Source of the DNA: Trifolium pratense
Lineage: Eukaryota; Streptophyta; Magnoliopsida; Fabales; Fabaceae
DNA: 64,000 nucleotides
Direction: 5' to 3'
NCBI RefSeq assembly: GCF_020283565.1
Contig: NC_060065.1
Coordinates: forward strand, 56,643,489 to 56,707,488
Shown here: positions 37,590 through 50,000 of the stretch, in pieces
Layout of the letters: each line of letters starts with the position of its first letter
Numbering within the stretch: position 1 is the first letter of the stretch
Notes under the pieces: model-generated
What the model was told of the DNA's origin: nothing
Databases searched by the model: none
What the model saw: the letters and a program-made list of their open reading frames with translations, nothing else
Position numbers and translations under genes: made by a program

Positions 37590-39150
37590 CATATAAATTA
37601 ACCAATCTCTTATTTATTTTGTGTGCAAATAAAACTACAATATTAGAATTGCCTTTAAAAAACAATAATTATTAGTCTTTATTAAAATATTATACGTTTA
37701 ATATAAAATGCACAAATTCCAATACAAATTTACTATTTTAAACTTCTTAATATGTGCAAATTTTCACATAATAGAAAAACCCATTAATTAATTAGTTCAT
37801 CTAGGCATTTTCGGTAAATTTAAAGCATGTTAACACTAGTGGCACAAGTTAATATGCATAAGGTCAATCTTATGTATGGTGCATAAGTTAATCACAACCA
37901 TCCGATCATAGACATTTTGATGAAACATGTTATCATCTCAAAATCCCAAACTAAGTAAGTAAGTTTCGAATTAAAAGTCAAACTAAGTAAGTTTCGAATT
38001 GATTCATGTTCCAAATCATGTCCTCAAGCTTTTCCAACCGTTTATTTTGCTTATTTCGCTCAAATAAGTGTTTTCAATTTTTTTAGGTTTTAAAGATTGA
38101 ATCGTTTTTTAAAATCTATACCTCCACTGTGAAATCTAAGCATGGATTCATGATCAGCGTTAAATTTCGAGTAAAATGGTATACCCACTCATAATTTTCG
38201 GTTGAGATTTAGTGTTGTTGTTGTTATGATCATGAAGGTATTTTGAAGCTTTCATGGCTTCCCTTCATGTTCTTCATGAGGAAGAAGAAGGTGGAGGTTG
38301 AAGACGATGATGTGGCGACGTGTCATTGGCTCCCTCCAATTTTAAGTAATGACCGTTAGATTATTATAAAACGATCTAAAGGGTCAGATCTATTTTGATT
38401 TGTTAAATCCTAGCCATCAGATGGATCAGAAGGCCGACATCTGAGATCTGTATCACGCGCCATGGACTGGCGCCACACGGAATCGTTTCTTCCTTTCTAC
38501 TTTTTTTTTTGAAAATGGACTGGGCTTGGGCCTGGACTTCTGTATTTGTTTTCTGCACCCGCCTGACTTACGTTCTGCACCCCCTCTACTTGCTTAATTT
38601 TTATGTTTTTATTTTTAGCTTAATCAAATAAGTGCTTACTTGAACAAGTGCCTAGTCTAGGGAAACGTGGCAAGAAGCATCTCTTGTTGCTGAAATTTAA
38701 GGATTCAAAAAATCTATTTTACCTTCATAGTCAATATTAATTAATTAACATATTGAAACCATTTAACAAGACTAATGATTTCGCGTGTGGGTCGGTAAAC
38801 CGGGTCGCGTGACCTGCGAATTGCAGAAATGGGTGAAGGTGGAGATGAACAGTGCGCGTCATCTACGCCCAGTCGCAGCTGAGGCGCGTGGAGGCGCGTG
38901 TGGGTCCTATGAAATCCTTTTTTTTAATTTTGTTTTATATAAAAATAATACATAATTTTCTTGAAATTTGGGTATCTCTTTGGGAATTTTTGGACACCTG
39001 TAACTATTTTTATTATTTAAATGAGGAAGAAATGTTATTAAAAATATTAATATTTCTTGAAAAATTCGCAGAATTTTATACAAAATTATTTGAATATTTT
39101 GAGACCCTTTGAGGCCAGTCACTCTCTCTGGTTGTATGTTTTCCTCGAGA
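37590..39150. other. Intergenic with a GC-richer patch
   Basis: 38270-38590 and 38780-38910 are GC-richer (cgacgtgtcattggctccct, ctggcgccacac, gaggcgcgtgtgggtc), a style common in transposon ends, but no matching partner end, TSD or protein was found. The words ggtgcataagt near 37880 and 40575 are shared with the region downstream. Confidence 0.3.
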
Positions 39151-39205
39151 ATATAAATTTTCGTTACAACAGTGAAACCATAAGTATGAATTTTCGTTAC
39201 AATTA

Positions 39206-39565
39206 TTCTGGAAACCATTATGCTGGTTAAATGGTTTCAGAGAGTTAAAAAGTGAAACCATTTGTATTATAAAATGGTTTTATGTGTTTATTGAAATCAA
39301 TATTGTGTTTTTATGGTTTTAAAAATTCTGGAAACCATTATGCTGGTTAAATGGTTTCAGAGAGTTAAAAAGTGAAACCATTTGTATTATAAAATGGTTT
39401 TATGTGTTTATTGAAATCAATATTGTGTTTTTATGGTTTTAAAAATCCTGGAAACCATTATGCTGGTTAAATTGTTTCATATAGTTATACACTGAAACCA
39501 TTTGTATTGTAAAATGGTTTTACACTAAATGGTTTAATGATTTTAAATATTGATTATTACTGAAA
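39206..39565. repeat. 120-bp minisatellite, three units
   Basis: Units start at 39206, 39326 and 39446. The first two are almost identical; the third has drifted. Each unit contains gaaaccatt and aatggtttc in inverse orientation. Confidence 0.9.
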
Positions 39566-39835
39566 CCATAAGTATGGTTTAATGGTTTAAATATTGATTA
39601 TATTACTGAAACCATTAGTCTTGTTAATTGGTTTCAAGATGTTATACACTGAAATCATTTGTCTAGTTAAATGGTTTCATACTGTTATACACTGAAACCA
39701 TTAGTCTTGTTATTTGGTTTCAAGATGTTATACACTGAAACCATTAGTCTAGTTAAATGGTTTCATAGCGTTATACACTGAAATCATTATTTTAGTTAAA
39801 TGGTTTCATATGGGCATTAGTGCCAAGATGTTATC
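39566..39835. repeat. Hairpin-forming minisatellite, about 43-bp unit
   Basis: Successive units of the form ctgaaaccattagtctagtt, aaatggtttcat, then gttatacact. Within each unit GAAACCAT and ATGGTTTC can pair with a short loop, so the array encodes a series of small hairpins on either strand. Confidence 0.85.
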
Positions 39836-40000
39836 TACTAAAACCATTGTTATTAAGTAAAACATCACATAACCATTTTACAAAACCATGCTACATAAAG
39901 CAAAAAATCATATAAAGCAATTAGAGTTAGTTTAGTTGAAAAAAATTTGGATAGTATGCATGAGATATTGGATTCGATCATTTCTTTATTGTAAAGAAAA

Positions 40001-40005
<5 letters not shown>

Positions 40006-40076
<71 letters not shown>
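40006..40076. repeat. (AT)n microsatellite
   Basis: Uninterrupted at-dinucleotide run of about 70 bases. Confidence 0.97.
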
Positions 40077-40079
<3 letters not shown>

Positions 40080-40283
40080 ATTAATGTATGAGATTTTATT
40101 TATATTGTGATTATGATTGATAAAACTTAAAATTAAATTGTATGTTTGACAAGTATGCTTTATATATACATGAACCATTCGTTATTATGTTGGGCTTCGA
40201 GGGGGTGTATGACGAAAATTAATTAAAAATGAATTTTTATAATATATACTTCAAAGGAACAAAAATTATTATTTAATTGGAAA

Positions 40284-40497
40284 CGGGGGGCGCGCTAGAA
40301 ATTGGGGGGGTGCGCTAGAAGTTTGGAGGAGGGAAAAAAATTGGGGACGCGCTAAAAATCTAGGGGAGGAAAAAAAATTGGGGGGCTCACAAGAAATCTA
40401 GGAAAAAAAAAGGGAAAAAAAAACTGGGGGGTGCGCTAAGCAAATGGGGGGCGCGCAAGTAATGAGGTAGTATATGGGGGGCGCGCGAGTAATGGAT
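40284..40497. repeat. Degenerate G-run / gcgcgc repeat tract
   Basis: Irregular units of ggggggcgcgc(t/a)agaaa with poly-A spacers; at least seven runs of five or more Gs on the plus strand (for example 40285, 40305, 40380, 40430, 40447, 40475). Not coding. Confidence 0.8.
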
Positions 40498-41202
40498 TGC
40501 CTAATTTTGGACTTGGGCTGACTTTTAGTTGGCTTTTGGTGTAGGAAGCAAATATGGTGGGTGTAGGAAACAAGTTTATGCATGGTGCATAAGTTTGGGC
40601 TTATGCACCATAACCACACCCAACACTAGTGGGATTTCTATTATCAACCTCCCAAAATTCTAATTTTTTTTTTTAAGAAGTCCCAAAATTCTAAATTAAA
40701 GGTGGACTTTACTATTTATAATAAAATAATGAATTTTATAATATTAAAAAAGACAATAAAAAAATATTTTATTAAAATTTACTAAAATAATGTTCAAAAT
40801 ATCATTTTCTAGAGATCCATATTGGTACTTTCATAAAACCTTTAGAAGTTCAAAGTTTAACAAGTTCTCTAAGTCAGCTCAGTTTCCTAATATCAGTACA
40901 TAATTTAACTATGTGCTAATCTTAATGGTCTCACGTATTGGTAGTATGAAATGTATTTTCAGTCCGGCTTATTAAGTTGTTGTCATGGGAACCAGTTAAT
41001 TTCCCTCTAGGTTCATTCAATTAATGTGATCAATACTAAAGAATGAAGAATTAAAATCAAGACAAATATCTCTCCCTCTGCCGCCGGGCAACAACTTTTG
41101 TGGTTGATTCTCTGGTTTTATCATTAGAGAGGGGTGGTTGATCAATTTTGATCCGGAATCACCCCTCTTGATTGTTCTTTATGTGTGTTTTATTTAAGAG
41201 GA

Positions 41203-41381
41203 GTGCTAGCAACACACTCTTTAACAAACACACTCTAACATACTCTCTTCTATTGGTTAAAATTTATATGGTCTCATAAAAGTTATATGGGTCCACATTT
41301 TTTTATGGGACCCATGTGAATTTCAACCAATAAAAGAGAGTATGTGTTGGATTGTGTTTGTTAAAGAGTGTGTTGCTAGCA
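41203..41381. mobile_element. Palindromic MITE, gctagcaacacactct ends
   Basis: Left end tgctagcaacacactcttta and right end taaagagtgtgttgctagca are perfect inverted repeats; the interior also pairs (attggttaaaatttatat versus gtgaatttcaaccaat). No clear TSD. Confidence 0.85.
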
Positions 41382-41399
41382 TTATTCTTTATTTAAATA

Positions 41400-42009
41400 A
41401 GTGATATTCACATACTTTTTAGGTTTTATTCTAGTTTTCTCTTTTGTGATTTTTTCATCCGGTTTGTTTTAATCTCCTTTTAGTGCGGAGTCTTTGTTTT
41501 GTTTATCTCATCTTAGTACGGTGTTTGTCCCGTCTTGATACGGTGTTTTTCTTTTGAAATATGACGTTAAAATATAAAGAAGTAACAAATAATTTAAGTA
41601 ATCTTAAACGTTTGGTTTTAAATATAAGATATAAACTATATAAAAATAAATAAATATATAAGATATAACAAAAAATCAAAAAAGGAAAACGATATAATAT
41701 ATTTAGTTTGTTGAGATGTTTAAGCTATATAAAAAGTAATGAGTAAAATATATTAAATATTCAAAAGAAAATGTCAAAATAATACTACGTACTATTGATT
41801 TTTTCTTTTATAAAATTATATGTAATTTTTTGTTTATAAGGCTTAACAATAAAACTTGCTATAAGCCTTTAACTAAGTTAGGCCGGCCATGTAACTCATG
41901 TAATTATTTTTAAAAATGTATATATTCTTCGATTATTCTTTTTTCTACGTTTACTTTTTAATTATTGTGTGTGCAATTAAAAAAGATGTTCAGACTTTTG
42001 GGTCCATGT
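41400..42009. other. AT-rich, possible LINE 3' tail at 41450-41555
   Basis: The repeated word tagtgcgg / tagtacggtgtttgtcccg / gatacggtgtttttc looks like the tail of a plant non-LTR element, but no coding part is attached. The rest is AT-rich without features. Confidence 0.3.
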
Positions 42010-42027
42010 AAAAATATTCGTATAATA

Positions 42028-42126
42028 AAGTCACTAGATTTGGTCTTAATTATGAGGTATTTGGATAATACGCTATACAGTAGGTCCTGAGTTCGATCCC
42101 CAGCTCATTATAAACAAAAAAAATAA
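42028..42126 (+). mobile_element. SINE with near-perfect TSD
   Basis: B box gagttcgatcccc (about 42089), tail cagctcattataaac plus poly-A. Flanked by aaaaatattcgtataata (42010-42027) and aaaaatattcgaataata on the right (one mismatch). The A box is weak. Confidence 0.75.
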
Positions 42127-42144
42127 AAAAATATTCGAATAATA

Positions 42145-43766
42145 ATATTTGTTTTTGGACCTATGAGTCTATGACCCTCCTTTTAGACGACAAAAAAAAT
42201 GAAGAGGAGGAAATGATACTAGCTAAATGGCCAATCATCACAAATTTTATATAGAATTCACTATGGTTAATAATTCATGTGGTTTCTTAATTTATATAAA
42301 ATTAAATGTAGAATGAAGGCACGTGCTTCTTCTTTCTTGTTTCATCTTTCACTTTGCAAAATTTCATGCGGTTGTGCAATGGTAGTGTTGTGTTATGGTT
42401 TTCTATTTAATCCCAAAATCAATTTCATCTTCGACCTTAATCTTCTCTTTCAAATCAACTTAAATGTTCAACTTCTCAACCCACGTTTGTTCTATTTCAA
42501 ATCAAGTAGTAATTTTAGAATTGAAATTTAAATGAATATCGATTTGAGAATGTGTGTCTCTGATTGTGTTTTATTTCAAAAATATGGATTTGAGAATGTG
42601 TGTGTCTGCATATCTAAGAATGTATGAGCTCACTATTACACTATTTCTTCTAAAATAAGGTTTGTTCCGTTAAGCTAACTATTAGTTGAAAAATACATCC
42701 TGTATATAATCTCTTTTCTTAAAAACTTTAAGCTTGTTGATTAATTATTTCCCTGTTACATAGCCTTAACAATTGTCTTAATAGGCTCGGCAGACAAAAA
42801 TCAACCAAAACAGAATTCAACATGTGCATAAACTTTCTATGAAAATATTGTTTTATAATTTAAGATTTAGGACTACGTTGTTTTTCATGACGGAATGTAT
42901 CATGTGCGTCCCTTCAAGTGTTTTTTTTTTAATTTTTATTTATTTTTATTTTAATAATTCCACATGACATTATATGGTGACTTAAGGGACTTGTCATGTG
43001 TGTGTTGACTTGATCAAAATTGGGATTTTGCAAAAGAGGTTAAAGTTAGGGGGTCAAAAATGCTATTATAAAAATTAGGGTGCCAAAATTGCAAGTTTAT
43101 GAAAGTTAAGGGGTCAACAATGCAATTAATCCTATTTTTTAAGAAATTATTTATTCTCCCTTGTGTCCAAAAAACTACTCATTACTAACAATGCAATGAA
43201 TGTAGAATATTTGTCATTGAAGTATCGACGCCCTATTAGAAAAAACTTCCCTTATGTACTCCTCGATTATGATTTATGGGTTTGAATTACTGCTGAATGC
43301 GTAACAAATTCACACATTAATATTACTTTCAATAACTTCATTTTAAACAATCTAACTCAACCATCACTTTAAATTTGAAAAGTCGAGAACTGTAATTATG
43401 CACACAATTATGGCAAAGAATCCAAAACTCTCATTTATAGATCTTAAGTCTCAAAATGCCGCCAAAAATCCCATTTTATTCTTCATAACGTTTAAATTCG
43501 TATACGTTCCCAATTATGTACCAAAAAATCAATAATGAGTTTTCTTGAAAATAAATTAGAAATTTAATTTTTGATATTATATAAAACTCAAATTTTTAGT
43601 TTTTCAAAAATTTAATAAAAGTTATTAAATATCCAAAGGGAAAACATGAAGGGAAAAAAAGAAGTGAAAGTAAGACGATTAAGTGTAACTGTGTAAGGAA
43701 ATAAAAAAGGTTTTTCATCGGATTATAATGGAAGGAAACATCGGTGTCAAAAAAAAAAAACATGGA
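42145..43766. other. Intergenic, mostly AT-rich
   Basis: An open plus-strand stretch (42277-42531, 84 codons) is hydrophobic at the start (FLFHLSLCKISCGCAMVVLC) but has no family match that I know. 43010-43135 repeats aggggtcaaaaatgc-like words in the manner of a transposon end. No gene is called. Confidence 0.35.
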
Positions 43767-43775
43767 AGGAAACAA

Positions 43776-44029
43776 GATGTTTTCTCTTCCCACCCCCCGT
43801 GAATCTTTTATCCCCCTGAATTTCCAATTTTGCCCTTCAAAAAACTTCGGTTCGTAGAAACCGAAGTTTTTTTTTGCCTTGAAAACAAATTTCGGTTTCT
43901 AAAAACCGAAATTTACTCTGAATTTGCAATAGTAAAAATTCGGTTTCTGCTAACCGAATTTTTCTGCAAGGGCAAAATTGGAATATTGGGGGTATAAAAG
44001 ATTCACGGGAGGTGGGAAGAGAAAACATC
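43776..44029. mobile_element. Mutator-type MITE carrying three internal hairpins
   Basis: 254 bp. TIRs gatgttttctcttcccaccc and its near inverse extend about 55 bases. 9-base TSD aggaaacaa / atgaaacaa (one mismatch; 43767-43775 and 44030-44038). Inside are three 26-nt perfect or near-perfect hairpins: 43843-43868, 43888-43913 and 43936-43961, all built on CGGTTTCT and ACCGAA, spaced 45 and 48 bases. Confidence 0.88.
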
Positions 44030-44261
44030 ATGAAACAATTGGCCAATTTGGGCCAGGCATATAGCCCAATTCAAACAAAGCATTGAATGTGAGCCTCATT
44101 TGTTATTTAAATTATTCTAGAAAACAAAAACAATTAGTTTGCCCATAAAAAATATCCCAAAAACTTAAAATCCGAGTATTTTTTTAAAAAAATTATATTG
44201 GTCAATTTTAACAATCTTTTGAAGAAACTAAGTAGCTCTAAACAATGCAACGAATTAAACC

Positions 44262-44570
44262 ACCGCATGTTTTTTTTAATTACAAAGAGACTAACGCCCA
44301 AGGAAAAAGGCAAGTTACACGAAAATTAGAGGGACTAGGACTCCCATAACATTAGCATCTACCACATGTCTAAACTGAGGTGGACACGCCTCATAAAAAC
44401 AAATTTCGATATCCAAAGAGCACCCATGGTTTGCGCGCAACCGTATCCACATTGGTTAGCTTCACGGTAAGAGTGCTTAACAACAACCTCCCACTCCAAC
44501 TCTATCAGCGCCAAATCCTTAAAATCAAAGATCTTCCATTGCAACTTCCTCTTCCATAATTAAATCGTAC
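44262..44570 (-). mobile_element. LINE fragment, RNase H-like end
   Basis: Minus-strand FDFKDLALIELEWEVVVKHS and YREANQCG match the C-terminal RNase H part of plant L1-type elements (W.V...H.YRE.N..AD.LA). A poly-T run at the low-coordinate end (44270-44277) is the tail. Frame breaks and stops show it is dead. Confidence 0.7.
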
Positions 44571-44574
44571 ATGA

Positions 44575-45285
44575 AACATTTTTCTTTGATCTCAACTACT
44601 ACCGAACAAGAGTCTTAATTTTATCAATAATGAATTCAATCGATAATGGCTTCTGAGAGACCAACCTATTATTTCTTTCTTTCCAAAGAATGCAATAACA
44701 CGTCGTCCAAATTGTCATCTATAGCTAATTTTAAAAATTTCATAAACAATATTATGGATAATTTAATTTCATATAATGTAGAAATTTGAAAAATTGATTT
44801 TTTTTAAAAAAAAATATATATCAAAAGGGTTAAGTATTATTATTTATTTTGTTACAAAGAAAGTTAAACATCCTTATAATATGAGCTGGAAACATACCAA
44901 TTCAAACAAACATCTAAATTTCTATCCAAAGAAAAAACATCCAAATTGAGACTCATTTTAGTTCCCAAAATTTGGTTTTACTTCTACCAATTAGTGCTTC
45001 CGTCCATAACATGACCGATTCATTTGTAAGTAAAGTGTTCCAAAACTGATTTTATTTTTGTTAATAAAATATATTCTTTTTATTAGACTCTAATTAGGGT
45101 CTGTTTAAAATAACTTTTTTTTTCTTGCATTGAAAAATAACTTATTTTTTAGTATAAGCAAAACAGCTTATGCAAATAAATAAATTTTTATGTATTATTA
45201 TTCTTATATGAGACCGGAGTATATTGTACTTTGCATTTATGGTAATTTGTTGATCCACAAAATATTTAGTTAAAGTATTTCACTT
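44575..45285. other. Intergenic, AT-rich, nothing recognised
   Basis: No coding or repeat signal beyond an agcttatgcaaataaat word (45165) shared with hAT-like elements. Confidence 0.45.
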
Positions 45286-45287
45286 TT

Positions 45288-45918
45288 TTTTTTATAAAAG
45301 GAAACTCAATTCATTTCATTAATCAAATAACTTTCAATACAACGAGTAATCGACTCAAAAAGACGACGACTAGACATAAAATATGTCGCCCTTGATAAGG
45401 AGTGAGCAACTCTATTCGCTTGTCGCTTTACAAACTTGACTTCAAAGTTGTTATTCGACATAAGTAAATTCTTAATATGAGAAATTAAAATGTTAAACTC
45501 GGATAATCCATCTTACCTAGAATGAATAACATCAACTACTACTTTTGAGTCACTTTCAAAAATAACATAGGATAAACCTCTTTGCATCATTTCTTCTATT
45601 GCTTCTTTAATTCCATGGCTTCACCCTACAAAGTGTTGAGCTTGGTATGCATGAGATTAGTTCCGACAAGTATAAATTGTCCTCGGTAGTCACGTAAACA
45701 CCATCCCCATCCGGTTGCTTCAGCCGTGTCATAAAAGCTTTGTCAACATCCTCAGAAAATAAAGAATTAATTTTTTGAATGTCCCGTTGTTTTATGTTGG
45801 GTAGCATAAGTTGTTGGACGGTTAAATTATACACTTCTTGCTTTTGAGGAGCTCTAACCCAATGCTCATTGTCTACCCTTAACCACGGTTCATTCATAAT
45901 TCTTTCTAATGTTGCCAT
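45288..45918 (-). mobile_element. LINE 3' fragment (linker and RNase H)
   Basis: From high to low coordinate: WLRVDNEHWVRAPQ and VQQLMLPNIKQRDIQKINSL (linker after RT), GWCLRDYRGQFILVGTNLMH, then AIEEMMQRGLSYVIFESDSK, VVVDVIHSR, FEVKFVKRQANRVAHSLSRA (RNase H), a final stop and a poly-T run at 45286-45295 (poly-A tail on the minus strand). Several in-frame stops. Belongs to the RNase H-bearing plant L1 group. Confidence 0.85.
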
Positions 45919-45924
45919 CTACAT

Positions 45925-47095
45925 CCATCATGCAAAACTTACCTAAACTTCCAAATGTTTCGCCACACAAAACTAGGATTATTACCAAATTTAGAATCAA
46001 TAAGAGAGGAATGAGGAAAGTACCTCGCTTTGAAGATTCTTGCCACCAATGAGCTCGGTTTGTTCACTCTTTTTTAGTTACATATCTTTCTTAATCTATA
46101 TAATGGTCAAATAAATCACTAATTATAGATGGACGGAGTGCCAACTACTACAGTAGCACTGAGTTTGTGAAAATATTTTGTCAAAAAAAAGTTTGTGAAA
46201 ATATAAGTGGTCAAAGTCAAACAATGCATGATTCCAACCCCCTAAATAAACTGTGGACATTATACTCAACTTAAAAATAATACAGTTGAGTCACGCAAAG
46301 GTAATTATTTATCATCCATGTTTTACTACTAATCTTACCTCTCACTATACACTGGTAGTATATAGAAAAACCAGTGTGACACATTTAAGCAGCCATCAAA
46401 GTTAGGCAAAACACAATTCAACGACAAGGACCCATTAATTCTCCCCCAACTTGCATTTCTAACTATCACAACAAGTATTTGTCGGTTAAACTTTTAATTA
46501 TTTCACACGTGATATTTTTCTATTCCTTTGCCTCCATTCTTATTAGTGTGAAATAAGCTATGCCAAACTAAATTTCCAATACCAAAATCTCTTTTGCTAT
46601 GACAAAATATAAGTAAAATAATAAAAATAGATAATTAATTATATTAATTATAGACAGAGCGACAGACACTTCAGTCAACCAAAATAAAAATTCTTGTTTT
46701 CTATTGACCAAAACAGATCATGAAATTTGAGATTGTCTTTATTGCATGAATTCAAGTATATGATAAAAAAATCAAAGAAAAAAAAAAGTATATGATAAAT
46801 TTGAGAGATGTAAAAATTGGTAAGTTAAAAAGAAAAAAAAAAACTTCAAAATACAAACCAAAACAAAGTTAATCGTTACTCCACATTAAATCATGAGTAC
46901 ACACATCCGTAAAGTTTTCATCCCCTATTTATACAAAAAACCCATAAACATCTCAAATCTTCATTAAAAAAAAAAAAAAAAAAAAAAAACATTCATACAT
47001 AATGTAATGTAAAGCTACTACTTCCATTCCATGATTTTCATCATTAAGAACCAAAAACATCAAATTAGAAGAGATTTAAATCCTCAATCTTCACA
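45925..47095. other. Downstream of the Aux/IAA gene; no gene recognised
   Basis: AT-rich, with a 25-base poly-A run at 46965-46989. The last 100 bases before 47096 should be Aux/IAA 3' UTR. Confidence 0.5.
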
Positions 47096-50000
47096 TCAAG
47101 TAGGTATCTTGTCTTGCTTAGTACCAACTGAAAAAATAAAAAAACAATGTTTATTTAAATATTCAATCATACCATAAATATAGATTTTTTTAAAATTAAA
47201 TCATATAAGATTCCAACTCACGTGTAAAAGCAGAAAGCTCTGTACTCTTCAACACTCGAAGCCTCTTCACTGTTGATACAAACATACTGCCAAAAACATA
47301 AATAAAAATTAAAAATAGTACTACTGTACTGTACATAATAATAAATATCAATTTTTTGCTAAAAATAATTGTTTTCTAACAATAATGAAATTGCATGAGT
47401 TAGTTAATTATACTATAGTTACAATTTGTATTATTTCTAAGAGGGGACAGTAGAACAAATGTTTTCTTGTGAGAAACAGACATGCCATGGCATGTAGCTC
47501 TACAGATTTATTCGTAACACTTGTCATAATAAATGTGGTTAGCTATAATTAAAAAATATTAATAAATAGTAATTGTTAAGCACAAGGAATCTAACAAATT
47601 GCTACATTGAGTGATGGAGTTGGAATATAAAAGTATAAATAAATTATTATATAATGGTACTATCATAAATCAAATCAATTAAAATACTAGTGTAATAGTG
47701 TACTATAGCATAAGATTGAGAGTGATAATAATGAAGATGCTTACTGCCATGGGACATCACCAACAAGCATCCTGTCTCCTTCATTATCCTCATATACAAG
47801 AGTATACTCTCCACTTCCATCCAATAATCCACTAATCACTTTTTCTTCCTCCTTGTTACCTCCACAACTAGAGGAATCTCTTTGAGCTACACACAAGTAC
47901 AAATAAAAAATACAAATTAAGATTTTATGTATCATAGTAATGTATCTGACGTATATTATAAACCAGATACATTGGTTTTTTTGTCAGTGAACAGTGGTAG
48001 GAGGGAGTACTTTAAACTTGGAAAATGAAAATTCAAAGCTAAATATTCTAAAGGGCCAATTAGAAATTTGCACTAGAAAACTTGTTTGGTGAACTTGATT
48101 GACCTTAGGTATTAATGTTGAATTAATAGCCTAAGCACCATATACTCCTAGGCTAATTTATGATTGACCTTAAGCATTGATGTTTAATTAATGTTATGCC
48201 AATATAGTACACAGCTAGTGTAGTCATATACTTATACTATACGCCTAGAGTATGCTAGGATAGGCCTAGGGTATGCTAGGGTCGGCTTAAAGGTAACATA
48301 TATTAGGACCTAGATTCAGTAAATTAGACAATTCGACAATAGATGCAGTCGTGGAGTCACGAGATTTAGACGGTACGATCTTGATCGCCCGGTTCAGATG
48401 TCAACTCAAAATTTTATAATAAAACAAAATAAAAAATTGTCTTAAAATTTAAACCGTCTAACAATAGTCTTAAGCATCTAAAAATTATTATAATTAAAAA
48501 AACTTATTAATAAGAAAAGGACACAAAATATTAATACCTTTAAGGAGTCCTCTAAAGAGCTCATCCACAGCTGAGGAAAGATTTTGATAGCTATCATAAG
48601 CATTAAGATCAACTTTTCTACCAATTGGAACACCATCCATATTAATCTTAACAAACAAACCTTTACCAAAGTTGTCAATAGGTTTTTTACCAGCAACCTT
48701 GTTGTGTTGTTGAGTATGTGACTCAGGTGGTGATGGCTTAGAATTGCTGCTTGTTGCAAGATTCTTCCTGAATGAACGAATTGGTGGCCATCCCACTACT
48801 GGTCCAGGAGCAGTTCTGTTGTTGGTAGGGTCCAAACACAAAGTTAAGCATGATAGTAAACAGTGAAAATTGTAAGAACCTCTAAAAGTTAAAAAATTAT
48901 AAAAGATGCTGTTTGTGATAAAAAGAGAATTTTGTTTATATCCTATTAGCATAAACCCTTCAAATCCCATATCTAATCACTTATCCTAATCAAATAGTAC
49001 TTGTAAACAATTTAATTAAAAAAGGGAAATTATCATTAATAATTTGTTTAAAGACTCGATATCCTGTCTAATAACCAACTAATCAATATGACAGAAACTA
49101 TATTTCCACCGCTGAGTATGCCTCATACGCATCAGGAAGTGGTTGGGGAGACCGAGGAGTTGAGCTAGCGGAGCGAAACGAAACTCCGACCACCCCTTGC
49201 CCATATGGGTCTGGCCCAAATGTTTTGGGGGGCATTAGGGGGTACGGTTCAGGGGTATTTGTTGTTATCTAGACCGAAATATTATTGTTATAAAAATACC
49301 TTTTTGTAATACTGAAACCTTAATTCATTCATTCATCTAATAAAAACATGTTGTAACGAATTCTACAGTCGGAGACGTGCCCACCACATGGGGTACTCCG
49401 TTATCAAACCTTGTGTGTTCATTATTGTTCGAGTTTATTCATTATTACTTCATTTTGTTACTAGTTGTTCCAACATCCACTGTCCACTAGACAGACCCCA
49501 ATTAAACTCAAGATTTCGCTTTGTATGGAATGATCGAACTCAAAAAGTGACACGGAGGTTTCGAACATAAAACCGTGAAAGGAGCACACTTCAAAGTCTT
49601 GAGGCTTCCACATCAAAATTACTACTTATGCAAAGTACTACTTGATATTTTATAACTGTCTTATATGAGATTTCAAAATCCCTCTCTTGAGATTAGATTA
49701 TAAAGTCAAACATTTTACCACTCAAATAACAACTTATAGTTCAAAACACAAATTAAAAATAGCCTTTTTTTTAATTAAGAGGGTCCAAGAAAAAATTAAT
49801 ATATATATATATATATATCAAAGTTCATATTTTCATATGCTAATATGTCAAACCAAACCCCAAAGAAAAAAATAGATAAAGAAGACACATAATAAATAAC
49901 ATATATATAGCATCAAAAACCAGATGTAGACATCTCTGAATCAAACATGGCAAGAAAAGGATAATAGAACAAAAAAAAAAATAATACTACTAGTACATAG

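Noticed and set aside
39206..39835. Regularly spaced repeats considered as a CRISPR-like array
   Set aside because: Units and spacers diverge together, the genome is plant nuclear, and no cas-like gene is present; it is a minisatellite.
39978..40178. 66-codon frame with a long Tyr-Ile repeat
   Set aside because: It is only the translation of the (AT)n microsatellite.
37836..40632. CACTA transposon bounded by cactagtg at both ends
   Set aside because: cactagtg is itself palindromic, no 3-base TSD matches, and inner ends share only short words with unclear pairing.
42277..42531. 84-codon frame with a hydrophobic start, considered as a secreted peptide
   Set aside because: The hydrophobic stretch is not followed by a Cys-patterned mature peptide, and there is no promoter or family support.
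48478..48759. 93-codon minus-strand frame over Aux/IAA exon 2
   Set aside because: Out-of-frame shadow of the PB1-encoding exon.
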